NCBI GenBank assembly: GCA_013339895.1
Contig: JABACO010000010.1
Location: 5,453,585 to 5,517,584 of the forward strand
DNA: 64,000 bases
Reading direction: 5' to 3'
Origin: Ephydatia muelleri
Taxonomy: Eukaryota > Porifera > Demospongiae > Spongillida > Spongillidae
Shown: positions 1 to 12,420 of the stretch, piece after piece
Layout of the letters: each line of letters begins with the position of its first letter
Numbering within the stretch: position 1 is the stretch's first letter
Position numbers and translations under genes: made by a program
The notes under the pieces: generated by a model
Seen by the model: the letters and a program-made list of their open reading frames with translations, nothing else
Databases searched by the model: none
Told to the model about the DNA's origin: nothing

Positions 1-2781
1 AGGATATTCTCAAGGGAATAGAGATTCACATGCCACTGAGATTTAGCGTTCAGCAACTCAACTGGTATGTCATGTCATAAAGGATACTGTCACAACTAGA
101 GATAATTATTATATAAATCATTATTCCAATGAGGAAAGTGAATGTAAGTAATTTGCAATGGCATTTTAATCTTAAAATCTTGCTAACAGATCGACCAACA
201 TAGCAAAGGAAGTTGAAAGTAGTCACAGTGTAGCTATTATTTTATGCTCTACTGAATTATGTGCCATTAGCTATTAATTGTGAATGTTGTAAGAGCAGGA
301 CATACCCACCTTACTAAATAATGAGCGTAGCATGTGCATGAGTGCAGTCAATTTTGACATAAGCTCACCTTGATTACCAGCCATGATCACAGTTTTAGTA
401 ATTGCTTCACAAAAAAGTTCCAGTCCTTCTCACTCTATCTGTGGTTACATGTATATTAATTGGTTGTTCAGAAACACCGATCCTTGAAACTGTAAAAAGA
501 GCTCTATTTCAAACATCAGGTATTGGAGTGATCTCAGATTACAAATCACGCACATTGTCCTAGTCAAGTATTTACACATCTTTTTTTTTCAGTGACACAG
601 GGGAGTTTGCTCAATTACTACATGTGGGGTGTATTATATGCAAAATATCAAGATTAGGAAATGCTGACGTGTGCACTTAAAAATTTTTTTTGCTGTTTTA
701 TGCTTCCTTTAATTGAAGGGGCTAGTTAGTACACATTTGGTTTTGATCTGTTTTAAATTTGGTTAGCATACTAAGATTAATATTTATAGGAATTATTAAC
801 CATCCAGGCATCAAATTTGCTGTTTCTTTATTTGATTGCAACGTCTTTAGTTACATGTATTATCTGATGAGTCCAATTGACACTAAAATATCACATATTC
901 AACTAATTTTAACTTGGTACTACAAAATGGTTCAAATATGTTGCCCTGGTATACGTTTTCTGGTGTTACAAGACGCATACCAGGACATCATCAATTTCAA
1001 ATACTAACAAAACCACCTTTAGAAGAAGGTGTCCTGTTGAATTAAATGACTGTTGGCGGATGCCAGACCATCATGCCAAAACTCCACACATTATCAGGTG
1101 AAATATATAAGCATTTTGTACAAGCTGGCAACCAAGCAATTGTGTTGGAGACAATTGTACATATACTTCAGCACCCAGAGCCTCAGCAATGTCTATTGTG
1201 CCCAAATGTACAGCAGTAGATGCAGAAACACTCACAGTTATTTATAGATACGCAGACCATGATTAATATACAGTGTCCTATCTTGTTCTAGTTCCAAATA
1301 ATACTGATAAACAATGATGCCAATGCACGTGCAAAGGGTACAAAGATAAGTATTGATGACCAATAAATTGAACTATAGATTTATTAAAGTTGTGATCCAT
1401 TATTATCTGCACAAAAGACACAAGCTTTCAAAAATTGTACACAACTTGCAATCTCTTTAACTACATTGTCAGTACAGATCAGGTGCACCTAACATGTTTG
1501 TAAATCTAGGGAACCATCAGGCTGCTCATTCACCTTTATTGAAACCCATTGTTTGTATTGCTGTGCTCATACATGTACACTGTGACCTTTTGCATATGGT
1601 ATGTACATGTATGCACAATTCTTATCTGCATATAGGTCTTCTATTGTACCTAAAGGGTTTAAACGTGAGAAGAATTCATGATCCCTGAAGAGGGCTAGCA
1701 GTAGACATGCCATGAGAAAAGAGAAGGAACATGTAGCTGGAGACATATACAACAACCATGCAGCTCTAAGCGAATGCTAATGTATACTGAAAACCAATCA
1801 AAAGGAATCATTTTCGATATCCAGTGTAAGTTTTAAAACAGAGTTCAACAAACCACAATGGGCAACTACGTGTAACTGAATATACATATGTACTAACAAG
1901 ACAGACGCACTTACAAGCATGGGGGAAACCACTTTTAACAAGTGTCGTTAGCCCTGTGACTTGTCAATATATTGTCAAGGGTATATTCTCAGGGGACTAG
2001 AAACAATTGACATTGCCACTGAGATTTAGCATTCAGCATGTTACTCACAACTCAATAGAGATGTCAAAAGTTGCTGTAAGAATCCTTTACTGCACCATCC
2101 AAGTTATAGTACACACTGGATAATGAGTAATTAATCTCACTTCAAAGACATTTTATTGATTATTGATGACTTAAATATATGGTATTCCTTAGGTCTGGAA
2201 TCCACCACCTACAAGTTAAAACGTACAAGCAGTAACAATTTTACTCACAGTCTACATGTACTTAACTGCATACATTGACTTTCCCGTTATGTGTGGGTAT
2301 GCAGAGTTACATTAACCTTTTAGATATTGTCAATAGTTGAACAATTGTGGGAAAAGCCTTATGGTACATTGCATTGTTGGCATGTGGCATTGTTTTGAAT
2401 GCTATTTGGTCATTGCAAAATATTCCTAACCTACAGAAAGTACATGTAAACTACCAAGGAGCAGATGAGTGTTTGGTATCAAGATACTTTCCCGACATGG
2501 AAGAAGGATCCGTACAACAATTTCCATTGCAAACCTCCTTTCTTTTGCCATTTGACTGTCTATTTACTATTGAAATGTTAACAGCAGTTTGCAGTTATAC
2601 AGCGTAAGAGGAGTTTTCTTACTTAGGTGTGTAGCATCTACACTGTATGTAATGGATCATTAAATAAAGTATTATTTCATGCATATGTGCATGGGATTGT
2701 TCATACCTACTCCCATTGCGAACTGGCCAGTTGGGGCTGGGCATCTACGTCACATACACCCAAAGTAGTTTCAAGTTGCCA
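1..2781. other. No recognisable gene; diverged duplicated intergenic or intronic DNA
   Basis: I see no protein family, splice-consistent exon chain or RNA gene here. Open frames are short and compositionally random. Parts are duplicated elsewhere: about 1-70 resembles about 1980-2070 (shared core around CCACTGAGATTTAGC), about 1010-1110 resembles about 10490-10585 (shared CATGCCAAAAC context), and about 2480-2690 resembles about 6120-6355. The last pair shares a short open tail followed by an AATAAA-like sequence in one copy, so it could be a duplicated 3' exon with its UTR, but no function can be given. Confidence 0.5.
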
Positions 2782-2785
2782 TTAA

Positions 2786-3348
2786 CTCTTTGAACGCCAA
2801 GTGCGTATATGCATGCATGCACACACAACCATTACTCCATTCATGCATGATTTAGATATTGCGTGCAAAAATGTGTTGATCCGTCACAACTTTATGATGC
2901 ATGCATGTGCTTGCTGCACTTGTAACCTTATAAGTCCATGTACAATGTTTCCTCTCACACTGGCTAAAGAACCCCATTATTCAGATGACCTCACTTGACT
3001 TCACTAATGCATCACTTCAATACTCCAAGAACAAGAATGCGTAGCCCAGATCAGTGTAGTATATCGTACATGTTCACTCCCCTCCCCCACCCCCTCCCTA
3101 CCAACCTTTTGCCAGTTCGTATTATGGGTTATTGCAACAAATGGTGCCAGCGGGTTATAATAGACACACAACCACATATTTGTATGACTATGTGGTTACA
3201 TGCATGTCAGTATTGCACTTGCATGCATCTACAATGGTATTCAAAGTGGTTTTGATCAACACAACATAACACACAGCACTGCATGAATGGTGAGGCAGAT
3301 AATTCTCGCATGTATGTATACATGTATATGCACTTGGCGTTCAAAGAG
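2786..3348. mobile_element. MITE with TTAA target duplication (piggyBac or Kolobok type)
   Basis: The element begins CTCTTTGAACGCCAAGTGC and ends with the reverse complement GCACTTGGCGTTCAAAGAG. It is flanked on both sides by TTAA (2782-2785 and 3349-3352). The inverted ends match for about 20 bases, then diverge into TATATGCATG-like sequence. It is 563 bp and has no coding capacity. TTAA duplication is typical of piggyBac and Kolobok families. A decayed piggyBac transposase lies at 36.8-41.0 kb, but its ends differ, so a direct donor relationship is not shown. Confidence 0.85.
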
Positions 3349-3352
3349 TTAA

Positions 3353-5765
3353 ATGGTAGCTCAGCTACTGTAGACATCCTTATATGTGTCCTGATTCCAT
3401 GCTGCATCCCCTATAAGTTGATGCAAACAGAGGGAATTATGGTCTGGTAGAATGTGCCATCACATCATCACATCTGTTACCAAAGTGCCCAGAGGGATGA
3501 AATTTTGCCATCCATTCCATATGCACCAGCATGTATCCATGGGTTAGATTATACATGTATAAGCACTTTAATTTGATTCATACATGTGGCAGCTCTTGTT
3601 AGTTATCTCTGTAGTTCCTGGTACTAACCACAATTCTAGTCTGGGTTCAGATGGCTGCTTAATTCCAGCCATCTGGTCTCTGAGACCAGACAACCACAAT
3701 TCTAATTTGTTGTTGAATGACTAGTGGTAAACAAAAGTGTATATCTGCATGTGAATATAGTTTGGATATTGATTATGACCTTCTTGGCGCCCATTTGCTG
3801 AGCAATGCAATTGAAATCATTAAGCTGCTATCTATTCATGCTTTATGGAAATCCTCTAAAGGCAAGGCAAGTGACATCCTGCTTGGTAATGAATGCATGG
3901 ATTGAACATGCAAATGCAGGGCTGCGTACTTGCTCATTGTAATTTACACATTAATTTTGGCAGCAAAAGATACTTTCCGCAGTTTAAAGGTATAATGCAG
4001 CTTTCTAATGATTGCACAGTCACATGTCTACAGGGATGTAAGGATAAGAGAGCTTCTAGAGACATAGCATGCATTAAACCAAACTCTACCATTGCAATTG
4101 TTATGCATGTGATCTTTAAATTCATTCACATTGTGCATTATACAACACATTGGACATCTATGGAGATTTATGATCACCTAACTCCTCTTTCTCATGGCAT
4201 GTCTACTGCTAGCCCTCTTAAGGGATCATGCAGTATGGTGGGAAATGAGCCCGAAGTAATAGGCTCATGGGTTGTTAGAACATGTGGGGGCTGTCATGGG
4301 TACTTGTGGTCACCTTCCACCTCAGCTGTACCTTTCCATGGCAATCTGCACAGTTTCCATCACCCTCTCCTGCCTCAGCACTGTATGTGTTGATCAGCCT
4401 TCTGGCTATCCTCTGTCAGTATTACTCTCTGTTAGCCATCATCCAGTGTGTCACCAGTAGGCCTACAGAATCAGAAAGGACAGTCCTAATGCATATCGCA
4501 TTTGAAAATAAATAAATCTTTATCACACTTTGCTCAATCAATACCATACACCTGAACGTCAGGCTGCTACTGTGTATTTAACAAATGGGCATAGCTCTGA
4601 TATAGAGCAAGAGCACTAGATAAAAGTTTTCAGTGTATTTGCACATGTGACAGATTATTAAAGATCCAATACATGCATTAAAACTGGACTTTCTTGCTAT
4701 AGTTCAGAATCAATTGAGTCACACATCGTAAATCTGTAGATATGTAACTGCTTAGCTGTACATACTCACCAGTCCACTGCTTGACATTGAATCAACTTAA
4801 AGGTCAGCTACAAAGCCTAATGAGAGGTGCAAAATTACACCTGGCACTTTGACAGTGACAGCACATTCCACAGCAGACTACAATAACAGTTCACACCTCC
4901 CCCTTGTTTGCATAGCTAGCATGATGTCCTAAGGGATGCAGCATGGAATCAGGACATATATAAGGATCCAAAAAACATGGAAATGGCTTGATGTGGTGTT
5001 ACTGGAAAGCTGAGAATTCCCACATGTGACTTCGTTTATTCCCAGAGGTTTATTGCTTTTCTGTTTACACCTTACAAGTACTTCCTATTCTTATAAAGAG
5101 ACCTTCTATGGCCACAATGAGCCTTAGTAATTAAAAAAGTATTGCCCTGTGCTTCTCCTACTCCAAGTGGCTAATGCTGCTTGTAAAGTATGTTCATTTG
5201 TCTGGGTTAGGTTATCAATAATTTCCACATCTTTCTAGTGAGCAAAGGCGTTGTCATCGAAATGAAATTATTATCAGTTTTGTAACCTATTCAATGACTG
5301 CCAATTATAGCACACCTCCACCACTCACTCACCATAACAGCTGTCAGCTGCCCTTCTCTTAGTGTCTATAATAGGTTTGCACACAGACACAAACCAGTTC
5401 AAGCTGCCGTTTAATGGTGGGTCAGTTTAGAAACAAACTTCAAGAGACTTCAATCTTCTCGATGTCCATGCTAGTGCATGCACACAAGGGGGAGATACCA
5501 TGAATTGTTATTATAGGCTATCATAGAATATGTTTATTGAATCGCATTGTTTGGCACCTGAAGTACATGTACAGAAAAAACTATTTTAGTGTTTGATATC
5601 ACAAGATAGATGTGTTTGATCTTTCCAGAGAATTTGTACAACAATCCCCATTCCAACCCTTCTCTTGGTTGTATATTCTACATAGTAGGGGTCTCCAATC
5701 CCGAACTTAAATGTGCAAACTGTTACAGTTTATCCTAGCTGGTGCACAAACTATCTGTTTACTAT
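3353..5765. other. No supported gene; contains copy A of a segmental duplication
   Basis: There are no convincing coding exons. A small hairpin around 3655-3690 uses CCAGCCATCTGG and GGTCTCTGAGACC. The stretch about 3353-3410 is an inverted match to about 8715-8772 (shared GGTGGCTCAGCTAC-type sequence and GTCCTGATTCCAT). From about 4760 the sequence is copy A of the duplication described separately. Confidence 0.45.
4760..5570. repeat. Segmental duplication, copy A
   Basis: This stretch is collinear with about 8530-9660. Shared landmarks in the same order are CACCAGTCCACTGCTTGAC or its near match, CACCTGGCACTTTGACAGTG, CAGTTCACA-CTCCCCCTTG, TGATGTCCTAAGG, a CACAATGAGCCT block, and a final block with the ACACAAACCAGTTCAAG motif. 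Small indels separate the copies. No conserved frame is apparent. Confidence 0.75.
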
Positions 5766-5773
5766 TCATATGT

Positions 5774-5937
5774 TGCGCGCGGTCGATCGATTTGCGCTAT
5801 CCATCGATTGCTCTGCGCGAACAATAGATCTATCGTTTGCGCACCAATCTATCGATCGCGCAACCACCGATGGATAGCGCAACAAACATTTTGCGCAATT
5901 TACTGATAATGAAATACAATCCATCGATCGCGCAACG
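5774..5937. repeat. Array of short GCGC / ATCGATCG palindromic units
   Basis: About 160 bp is made of repeating, mutually inverted short units such as GATCGATTTGCGC, TTTGCGCACCAATC and ATCGATCGCGCAAC. It is GC- and CpG-rich against AT-rich surroundings. The style resembles the GCGCAATTTATAAATTGCGC palindromes near 59.65 kb. It may be the end region of a non-autonomous element, or a foldback remnant. Confidence 0.6.
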
Positions 5938-6877
5938 ATACTTTCTATAACTTGCATGCATGACTCTGATATTACATGGATAGCGTACTGACAGAATAGT
6001 GACATGCAGAATCCTTATGACAGGTTTTTGGAGCACAAGTCACACATCCATTTCTTTAACTGAGTCGCACTGATTCCAACACAGTTTGAATGGAAGCGTT
6101 CACTGCCAGCACAATAACGGATATCCAGTTTGCCATCATCTGTGGACCTACACTTGCAATATACTCTTCTCTTAATTTGGTAGACAATCCGTGGGTGGCG
6201 ATTTACAACAGTAGATGGAAAAGGAACTATAGCAAACTTATCAACACAGTCTTTAAGATTTTAACAGCAGTATCTATGTTTGCTTTCACAGCGTAAGGGG
6301 AGTTGTCGTGTATGTAATAGATCATTAAATTAAGTATTATTTCTGCATATGGCTCTATATGTATGTACAGCTGCATGCCTACAACTTTATCACCACCCTC
6401 TCCCATCCCCCGGCCCCTCCCCCTCGCACACTCTAATCATATGCCCCAACATATGTATGCCCAGTGTATGCCATTGTCAAGGTTGGCCTAATACATAGTA
6501 CCTTGCCTTCCCATAAGTCTAGGGAGAAAACTGATATAGTATACATAGCACAGCACAGTGAGCTACATGTAGCTAAATAAACTATGAAGTTGTTTAGTCC
6601 TACACATACACACACATGCATAGGCACACACAAGGTGTACACTTACGAGGACTTGCTGCCATATCCAATGATATTCTCTGTAGAAGAGAGATTGTTCTGA
6701 TTGCCATAGCTATCAGACCTGCAGGATATACATGGTTAGTCTGTGTACAGAGGTCTGGTATGTTTGGGATCTGGCATAGAATGTAGTCTATATAATCTAT
6801 GGATCAGGTGTGTACAGGAAGTGGACTATAGGAAAAATGTTATTATGAAAGTACTAGCAATACATGTTAACTATGAG

Positions 6878-6880
<3 letters not shown>

Positions 6881-6945
<65 letters not shown>
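6881..6945. repeat. (TG)n microsatellite
   Basis: About 32 uninterrupted TG dinucleotides. Both strands read open as Val-Cys or Thr-His strings, which is an artefact of the repeat and not a protein. Confidence 0.97.
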
Positions 6946-6947
<2 letters not shown>

Positions 6948-8276
6948 AACTAGATGTGGCTGCATATGGCAAACTGTTCGTTCAGAGGCAAGGTTTAATG
7001 TAGTTATACACTTGAAACTTAATGTGTGTCGGGTGGATGTGTTTAGCCGCAGCCTGTTCTCTATCTCACTTAAAGGTTTATCTGATGGGCAAGGGGGCAT
7101 GGCAAGTATATCCCCTGTCGAGCTTGGGGATAAATTCTGCGGGGAGCCTGTGGTCCCCATTCCCCCCCGGCATCAGAATGTCCCAGACTGAGACTGAGTC
7201 TGGAGTAAAAAGATAAAAATAAATAAATAGTATTACAGGGTTACAGAAAGAACCAGGGAAGTAGGCCAGAGGCTTTTTCTTTGCTGTGATACCATGAGGT
7301 TTGACTGCACAGCTGTGCATGCATAGCACCCTATCACCTGTTGACCCATTAACCTTCATTCAAAGGGCAACTGAAAGGGAATTTATGTTATTTTACTGCA
7401 GAGTGCATGTACTCATATCACAGCGAATGAACATTACACATACACTACAAAAAAGTGTTCTGTTCGTTACAATACACATCCACCTTGACATGGATCAAAT
7501 GGTATCACTTTCTTTGATGTATCACCTTGGACTAGTTAGTTATTATTAAGTGCTGCACCATTATTAATAGCCTTTATTCTAGAAAAACAGATGACGTTCA
7601 AAAATCATACTTTGTCATTCTATACACAGACAAAGGCAATGGAATCTTATAATCTGAAAAAGTATTACAACTTTGGTGACTGTTTTCATCCCATATTTTT
7701 GTTCGAACCCAAATGCATAAGGCTATTCCATATTTAATGATGATCGTATAGGGGGATGAATGAACACCACAATAAATCACCCAGGACAATTAATGAATTT
7801 CCCTGGATATCAAGGTAACTCATTGATAACTAATGCTGTCATCCATCCCCCCTGTAAGGGGAATAGCTAGTCCATTATCCAAACCAGAGATATCCGAACG
7901 CCCGTCTCCAAAAGCCTTGTCAATGTGTGTGTACAGTGTATGTATGTGCGTGTGCATGTAAGTGTATGCCGTTTGCGTGTGTATGTGCGTGTCGCATTGT
8001 CTACATGTGAGTGCATGTATACGCGTGTGTAAGTGTAATGCATGTGTATTTGTGTGTCACACGCACGCACACACAATAAGGGTGGATTGAAAGTTGGGTA
8101 GTATGCATAAACGCAAGCGTAGTCGGTAACTGACCTTGTATATGAGAAAAAGTTGAGATCATGAACGTGTTTGGTTTTAGTTGGGGGCTGTCCGTGCCTG
8201 TTCTCAGACCAACATAGTCGGTCTATCGTATCTACGATGTCGCACTAACCCACCACCTATAGGCGTGGTAATGATC

Positions 8277-8305
8277 CTATGGGACCGACTACGTCGGTCC
8301 CATAG
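8277..8305. repeat. Perfect 13-base hairpin
   Basis: CTATGGGACCGAC and its exact reverse complement are separated by TAC. Nearby sequence (GTCGGTCTATCG, TATCTACGATG) repeats parts of the motif. It could be a MITE core or a foldback end; no function is assigned. Confidence 0.85.
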
Positions 8306-8529
8306 AATCAATATCATTGAGGTGGCGGGAGGTGCTCTCTAGCCTAGCAGAAATTATAAATTGAGCTATTTTATCCGTCAAATTATGCAATTAACGTTAA
8401 CATGATGCCTATTAATTATTTTTAATGAGGCCAAGGGTATAGTATTGACTGCCATTTTCAATAGTAATCACTGCATCATGAGCACCAATGACCATTTTAT
8501 AATATAAATCCTCCGGTGTGACATACAGA

Positions 8530-9660
8530 TACACATGCATTACTCGCCAGTCCACTGCTTGACTTTGAATCAATTAAAGGTCAGCAACAAAACCAAATCT
8601 TGGGAGATGCAAATTCACACCTGGCACTTTGACAGTGACAGCACATTCCACAGCAGACTACAATAACAGTTCACATCTCCCCCTTGTTTGCATGAGCTAG
8701 CATGATGTCCTAAGGAATGGAATCAGGACATATATAAGGATCCATCTCAGGTGTGTAGCTGAGCCACCATTGGACCCAGATCTTCTCAGAGGACAACTGA
8801 CAGCTGTGGTGAGGAGTGATGAATGGAGATGTACAGTGATTGTGCTTGTCTGCCATGGGGGTGTACACGTACTAAAACGGGTATGACACGTGATCTAGTT
8901 TTGAGTACATGTAAGTGATATTTTAAACCTGTGAAAAAAACATGGGGATTAAAGAGATGGCTTGATAGGAGTGTTAGACATTTCCACTGGTAACCTTGAC
9001 TATGCCCCAAGCTATATTGACTGCACATCATGGCCAGACAAATAGAGAAAGCAGATACAAAATCATATAGTCTTCAAGTTGCTTTGTTATGTAAATATTG
9101 TGTTCTATCTTCACCTTGCTAACTTGGTACTCCACCATCCCTCTTTTCCAAGGTGTTGAAGCTTTCTGCTTTGCAGTGGACATATGTTGACACCTTCTTA
9201 TATGAAAAGGTCTTCTATGACCACAATGAGCCTCAGTAATGCTTTGGCCTGTGCATCTCATACTCCAAATGGTTATTGCTGCTTATAAAGTATGTTGATC
9301 CATCTGGGATAAAGATTCAATAACTCTCATTCCATGTTTTATTTTCACCGCTGCTGGAGCAAAGACATTGTGCTCAAAGCAAGATGTTGATCAGTTTAGC
9401 AACCGCTTCCATGGCTGCCAATTAAAGCACACCTCCTTTCTTCACAGCTGTCAGTTGTCCTTCTCTCAGTGTCCACTAGGTTTCCACAGAGACACAAACC
9501 AGTTCAAGTTGGCTTCTATAATGGCGGTTCAGTTAGACACATACTTCATGAGACTGCAATGTTCTTCATGTGTTCTGGTTCCATGCTAGTGTGCATGGAG
9601 ATACCATGAATTTTTATTTTAGGCTACTGTAGAATATGCTTATAGGTAAAATAACTGCAT
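8530..9660. repeat. Segmental duplication, copy B
   Basis: Collinear counterpart of about 4760-5570 in direct orientation, roughly 3.8 kb away. It is longer because it contains an extra insert between the TATATAAGGATCC landmark and the CACAATGAGCCT block. No exon is recognisable. Confidence 0.75.
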
Positions 9661-10937
9661 GTATTGTATTTTCTAAGTGAGCATTCTATGCCAGCACCAG
9701 TCACAACCCTGTCATCCAAGGTAGCATAGACCCCCCACCCTATCCTAACCTCTGCTCTAAGTTTGGCACATGTTCTAATATCTTTATACATGTAGGTACA
9801 CCTGAACTCGACATCATGGATAGATTGATTCAAACAGATCTAAGACACACAACCATGAAGCACGCTATACACATAAAAAGTAGCATCAATCACTTGTCCA
9901 ATCATGTGCTTAGTTAATATACTACACATGTCATTGCTGATGTTACCCTCACCTCTGTACACTCACCCCTGTACACTCACCTCCACGTTGTGACAGGGTG
10001 ATGAGGTTACACTGATTGAACTTATTCTGAAAAAGTACTAGTTTGCATTGTCATACAGTGTATGTCACCACATTATGCACATTTGACTCTGTCTGTACCT
10101 ATGCAGTACATGTAGGTTGTGATATCATGGCCATGCTGAAATTCTCAAAAGTGCAACTACATGTAAGTGGGATAAGCTTACAGCTAGTTTCTCCGTACCT
10201 ACGTGGTCTCTCACTGATATTTTACACAACTTCATTCTTTAATTGCACATCATACAACTATTCATGTCACCAAAGAAATCCACCATGTACAGTATACAAA
10301 GTATTAATGGCAATTAACATACTTTCTCTTGTCTACCTTCAGTGTCCATGCAAGACTGGAGGGTAAACATTGTGGAGTGCTCAGTATATTTTTAGTGCAA
10401 ATACAGTTTCTAAATTGTTGCCCTCATTCACGATCATAAACAACTGGTACACATACCTGGACAATCAGCCTGTACCAGCACTTGTAATGAAATCAAGAAG
10501 GTGTTGTGTTGAATACATGTTTAAGGACTGGTGCCAGATTTCCAGACCCTCATGCCAAAACATTGTCAGGTGATACATATAGGTATACACTCGGGACATT
10601 CCAGGACCATCATCTTTCTTGAAGCCCTTGTTAATACATGTTTGATCGTATTACTCTGACCCCTACGTATACTTTAAAGTAACTATGGTACAAGTATGTT
10701 GTTTTCATGTAATGGCGTGGCGCAAAAATAACTCACCAGTACTTTTCTTGAGACTCCAAATGAATCGAATACACGGCTGACCGATCCATGCCATAGACAT
10801 TTTTTCCTAGCTAAAGAGTACAACAAACGGGCACAGAGGAGGAGCGCTTTAAAAAAATAACGTGCTACGTTAGCGCTTGGCCTTTCAGACTTGTCGTCTA
10901 CGTCCTCGCGAAGAGAGTGCTATGCAGAGCGGTCGGT

Positions 10938-10938
<1 letters not shown>

Positions 10939-10974
<36 letters not shown>
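10939..10974. repeat. Homopolymer run of 36 C
   Basis: An uninterrupted cytosine run of about 36 bases, followed directly by about ten T. The minus strand is a G36 tract able to form G-quadruplexes, and the plus strand could form an i-motif. The length may be imprecise because of sequencing slippage. Confidence 0.9.
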
Positions 10975-11268
10975 TTTTTTTTTTGTTTGTACATGGGGAG
11001 ATAATGTTATAATAGTACAAATTAATTACGCCCACGGGGGCGTAATCTGGTATGGTAATGAATATGTTATGAACTGCTGACGATGTTGATTGGCCAAGAT
11101 GGATACTACTTCCGAACCGTACGTCTGTGACAGGTAACGTTGATATATGGGGGAACTGTACGGGAACGCGACCTCTTGATTTTGATGTTTTAAAAATCGA
11201 ATGTTGATGCAGCTGTCATCCAATGATTGCAGCGATCGCAGACTTCGATCCCTTACTTTGCCATGTCA

Positions 11269-11271
<3 letters not shown>

Positions 11272-11313
<42 letters not shown>

Positions 11314-11316
11314 CGT

Positions 11317-11390
<74 letters not shown>

Positions 11391-11402
11391 ACGCGCGCGT
11401 GT
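11272..11402. repeat. Compound GT / GC microsatellite
   Basis: TG dinucleotides interrupted by TATGTGTACG and by a run of GC dinucleotides (about 11320-11334), then a longer TG run ending ACGCGCGCG. Such alternating purine-pyrimidine DNA can adopt Z-form. The translations are artefacts. Confidence 0.95.
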
Positions 11403-11833
11403 GTCACTGTGTCTTCAGTCTTGGTTTGACCATAGCTATACGTATTAACATCTATGGTTGGACCAGATTGGAAACAAATCACGTGAGCCATGGGGACAAT
11501 CCCATAGCGTTTTTGACGGAAGGTCGGGTCAAGATTTGTACCCAACTGATACACAGCCAAATTTTCCTGAACCAATATGTAGGCGTATGTGTATCATGCA
11601 TGACGTCATACTGGTACATAGTGAATTAACTATCTGTACCAAGGTACGTAGGGAAGCAGACTACTAGTACCAGATAATCGCTGTACCAGATTCGTAAACA
11701 CATATATGTTTGCATCAGAATGATCACATACACAGATCATAGGTTATCCTCCCTTATATGGTATTGTTTACCCAGTTGTTAATTTCATTCATATCTGTTA
11801 CAGCGGTGTTTTCCGTATATGGAATTTCTATTT

Positions 11834-12420
11834 TTAAAATGCAAAATACACGTTAAAACAAAAAGATGTGTTGCACCAGTCATGTTCAAATACAGGCTTT
11901 GACTGCACAGTTTCTTCACGTTCAAAGTGCTTAAAGCAACAGCTTGTATCACAATCATGTACTATGGAAACTGCTCTTTTGATATTCTTTCCTGGTGTGC
12001 TGAAGATAGTAGTGGTTAGGTCTAATCGAGGATATTCGTTCAAAAGTGGTGTTCCACCAAATGACTGCAGCTGCTGAAAGCTCTGAACAAGGCAATAAGT
12101 ACTGTCTTGTAGCTTGAACACAGCTAACAATGTCCATACAGCACCTATATGGAGAAGCACCTTAAAACACATTGCTCTCAACAGAAGTATCTTACATCAT
12201 TTTGCTGTGTAACAAGCTCTATGTAATCCCCACAATTCACCAAACTTGGCTGTTGTGGCATGACTGTACGGTACACAGCCACTTGGCCTGTCAGCATAGC
12301 TGATCCTAGCTCAAGATCATAATGCACCCCGCACTGTAACAAGAAGCTGATGGTGGTAGAACTTCTTCCAGCTGACACAAGTGGCAGCTTAGACAGATTG
12401 CACAAGAGCTTCTTGCATGC
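11834..12420 (-). CDS. Fragment of an unrecognised protein gene, last two exons
   Basis: A minus-strand exon runs from an acceptor (TTTCACTTAG) just upstream of 12420 to a donor GTAAGA at 12195. It encodes 75 codons, including VSAGRSSTTISFL and VNCGDYIELV. A short intron of about 35 bases, ending TTTTAAG, restores a frame that continues to a stop at 11834. The second exon ends in a Cys- and aromatic-rich tail (SIVHDCDTSC, FEHDWCNTSFCFNVYF). I have the impression of similar tails in multi-copy sponge proteins but cannot name a family. No start exon is visible upstream, so this is a 3' fragment or a partial pseudogene. The intron is unusually small and needs transcript support. Confidence 0.4.

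Larger units (their letters stand above)
6946..10938. other. Long stretch without supported genes
   Basis: Only features listed separately are recognisable: the perfect hairpin at 8277-8305 and copy B of the segmental duplication. There is also degenerate GT-rich sequence at about 7920-8075. The tract at about 10490-10585 is the second copy of sequence seen near 1010-1110. No exon chain or protein family is visible. Confidence 0.45.

Noticed and set aside
6743-7160. Open frames of Cys-Val or Thr-His repeats across the TG tract, both strands
   Set aside because: Dinucleotide repeats read open in most frames; there is no non-repeat protein context.
5938-10940. Possible CRISPR or bacterial-type repeat array suggested by short palindromes
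   Set aside because: Repeats are not regularly spaced, lack unique spacers, and the context is an animal genome.
11201-11629. 142-codon frame through the compound GT/GC microsatellite
   Set aside because: Created by the repeat; flanking codons show no family and the opposite strand is equally open.
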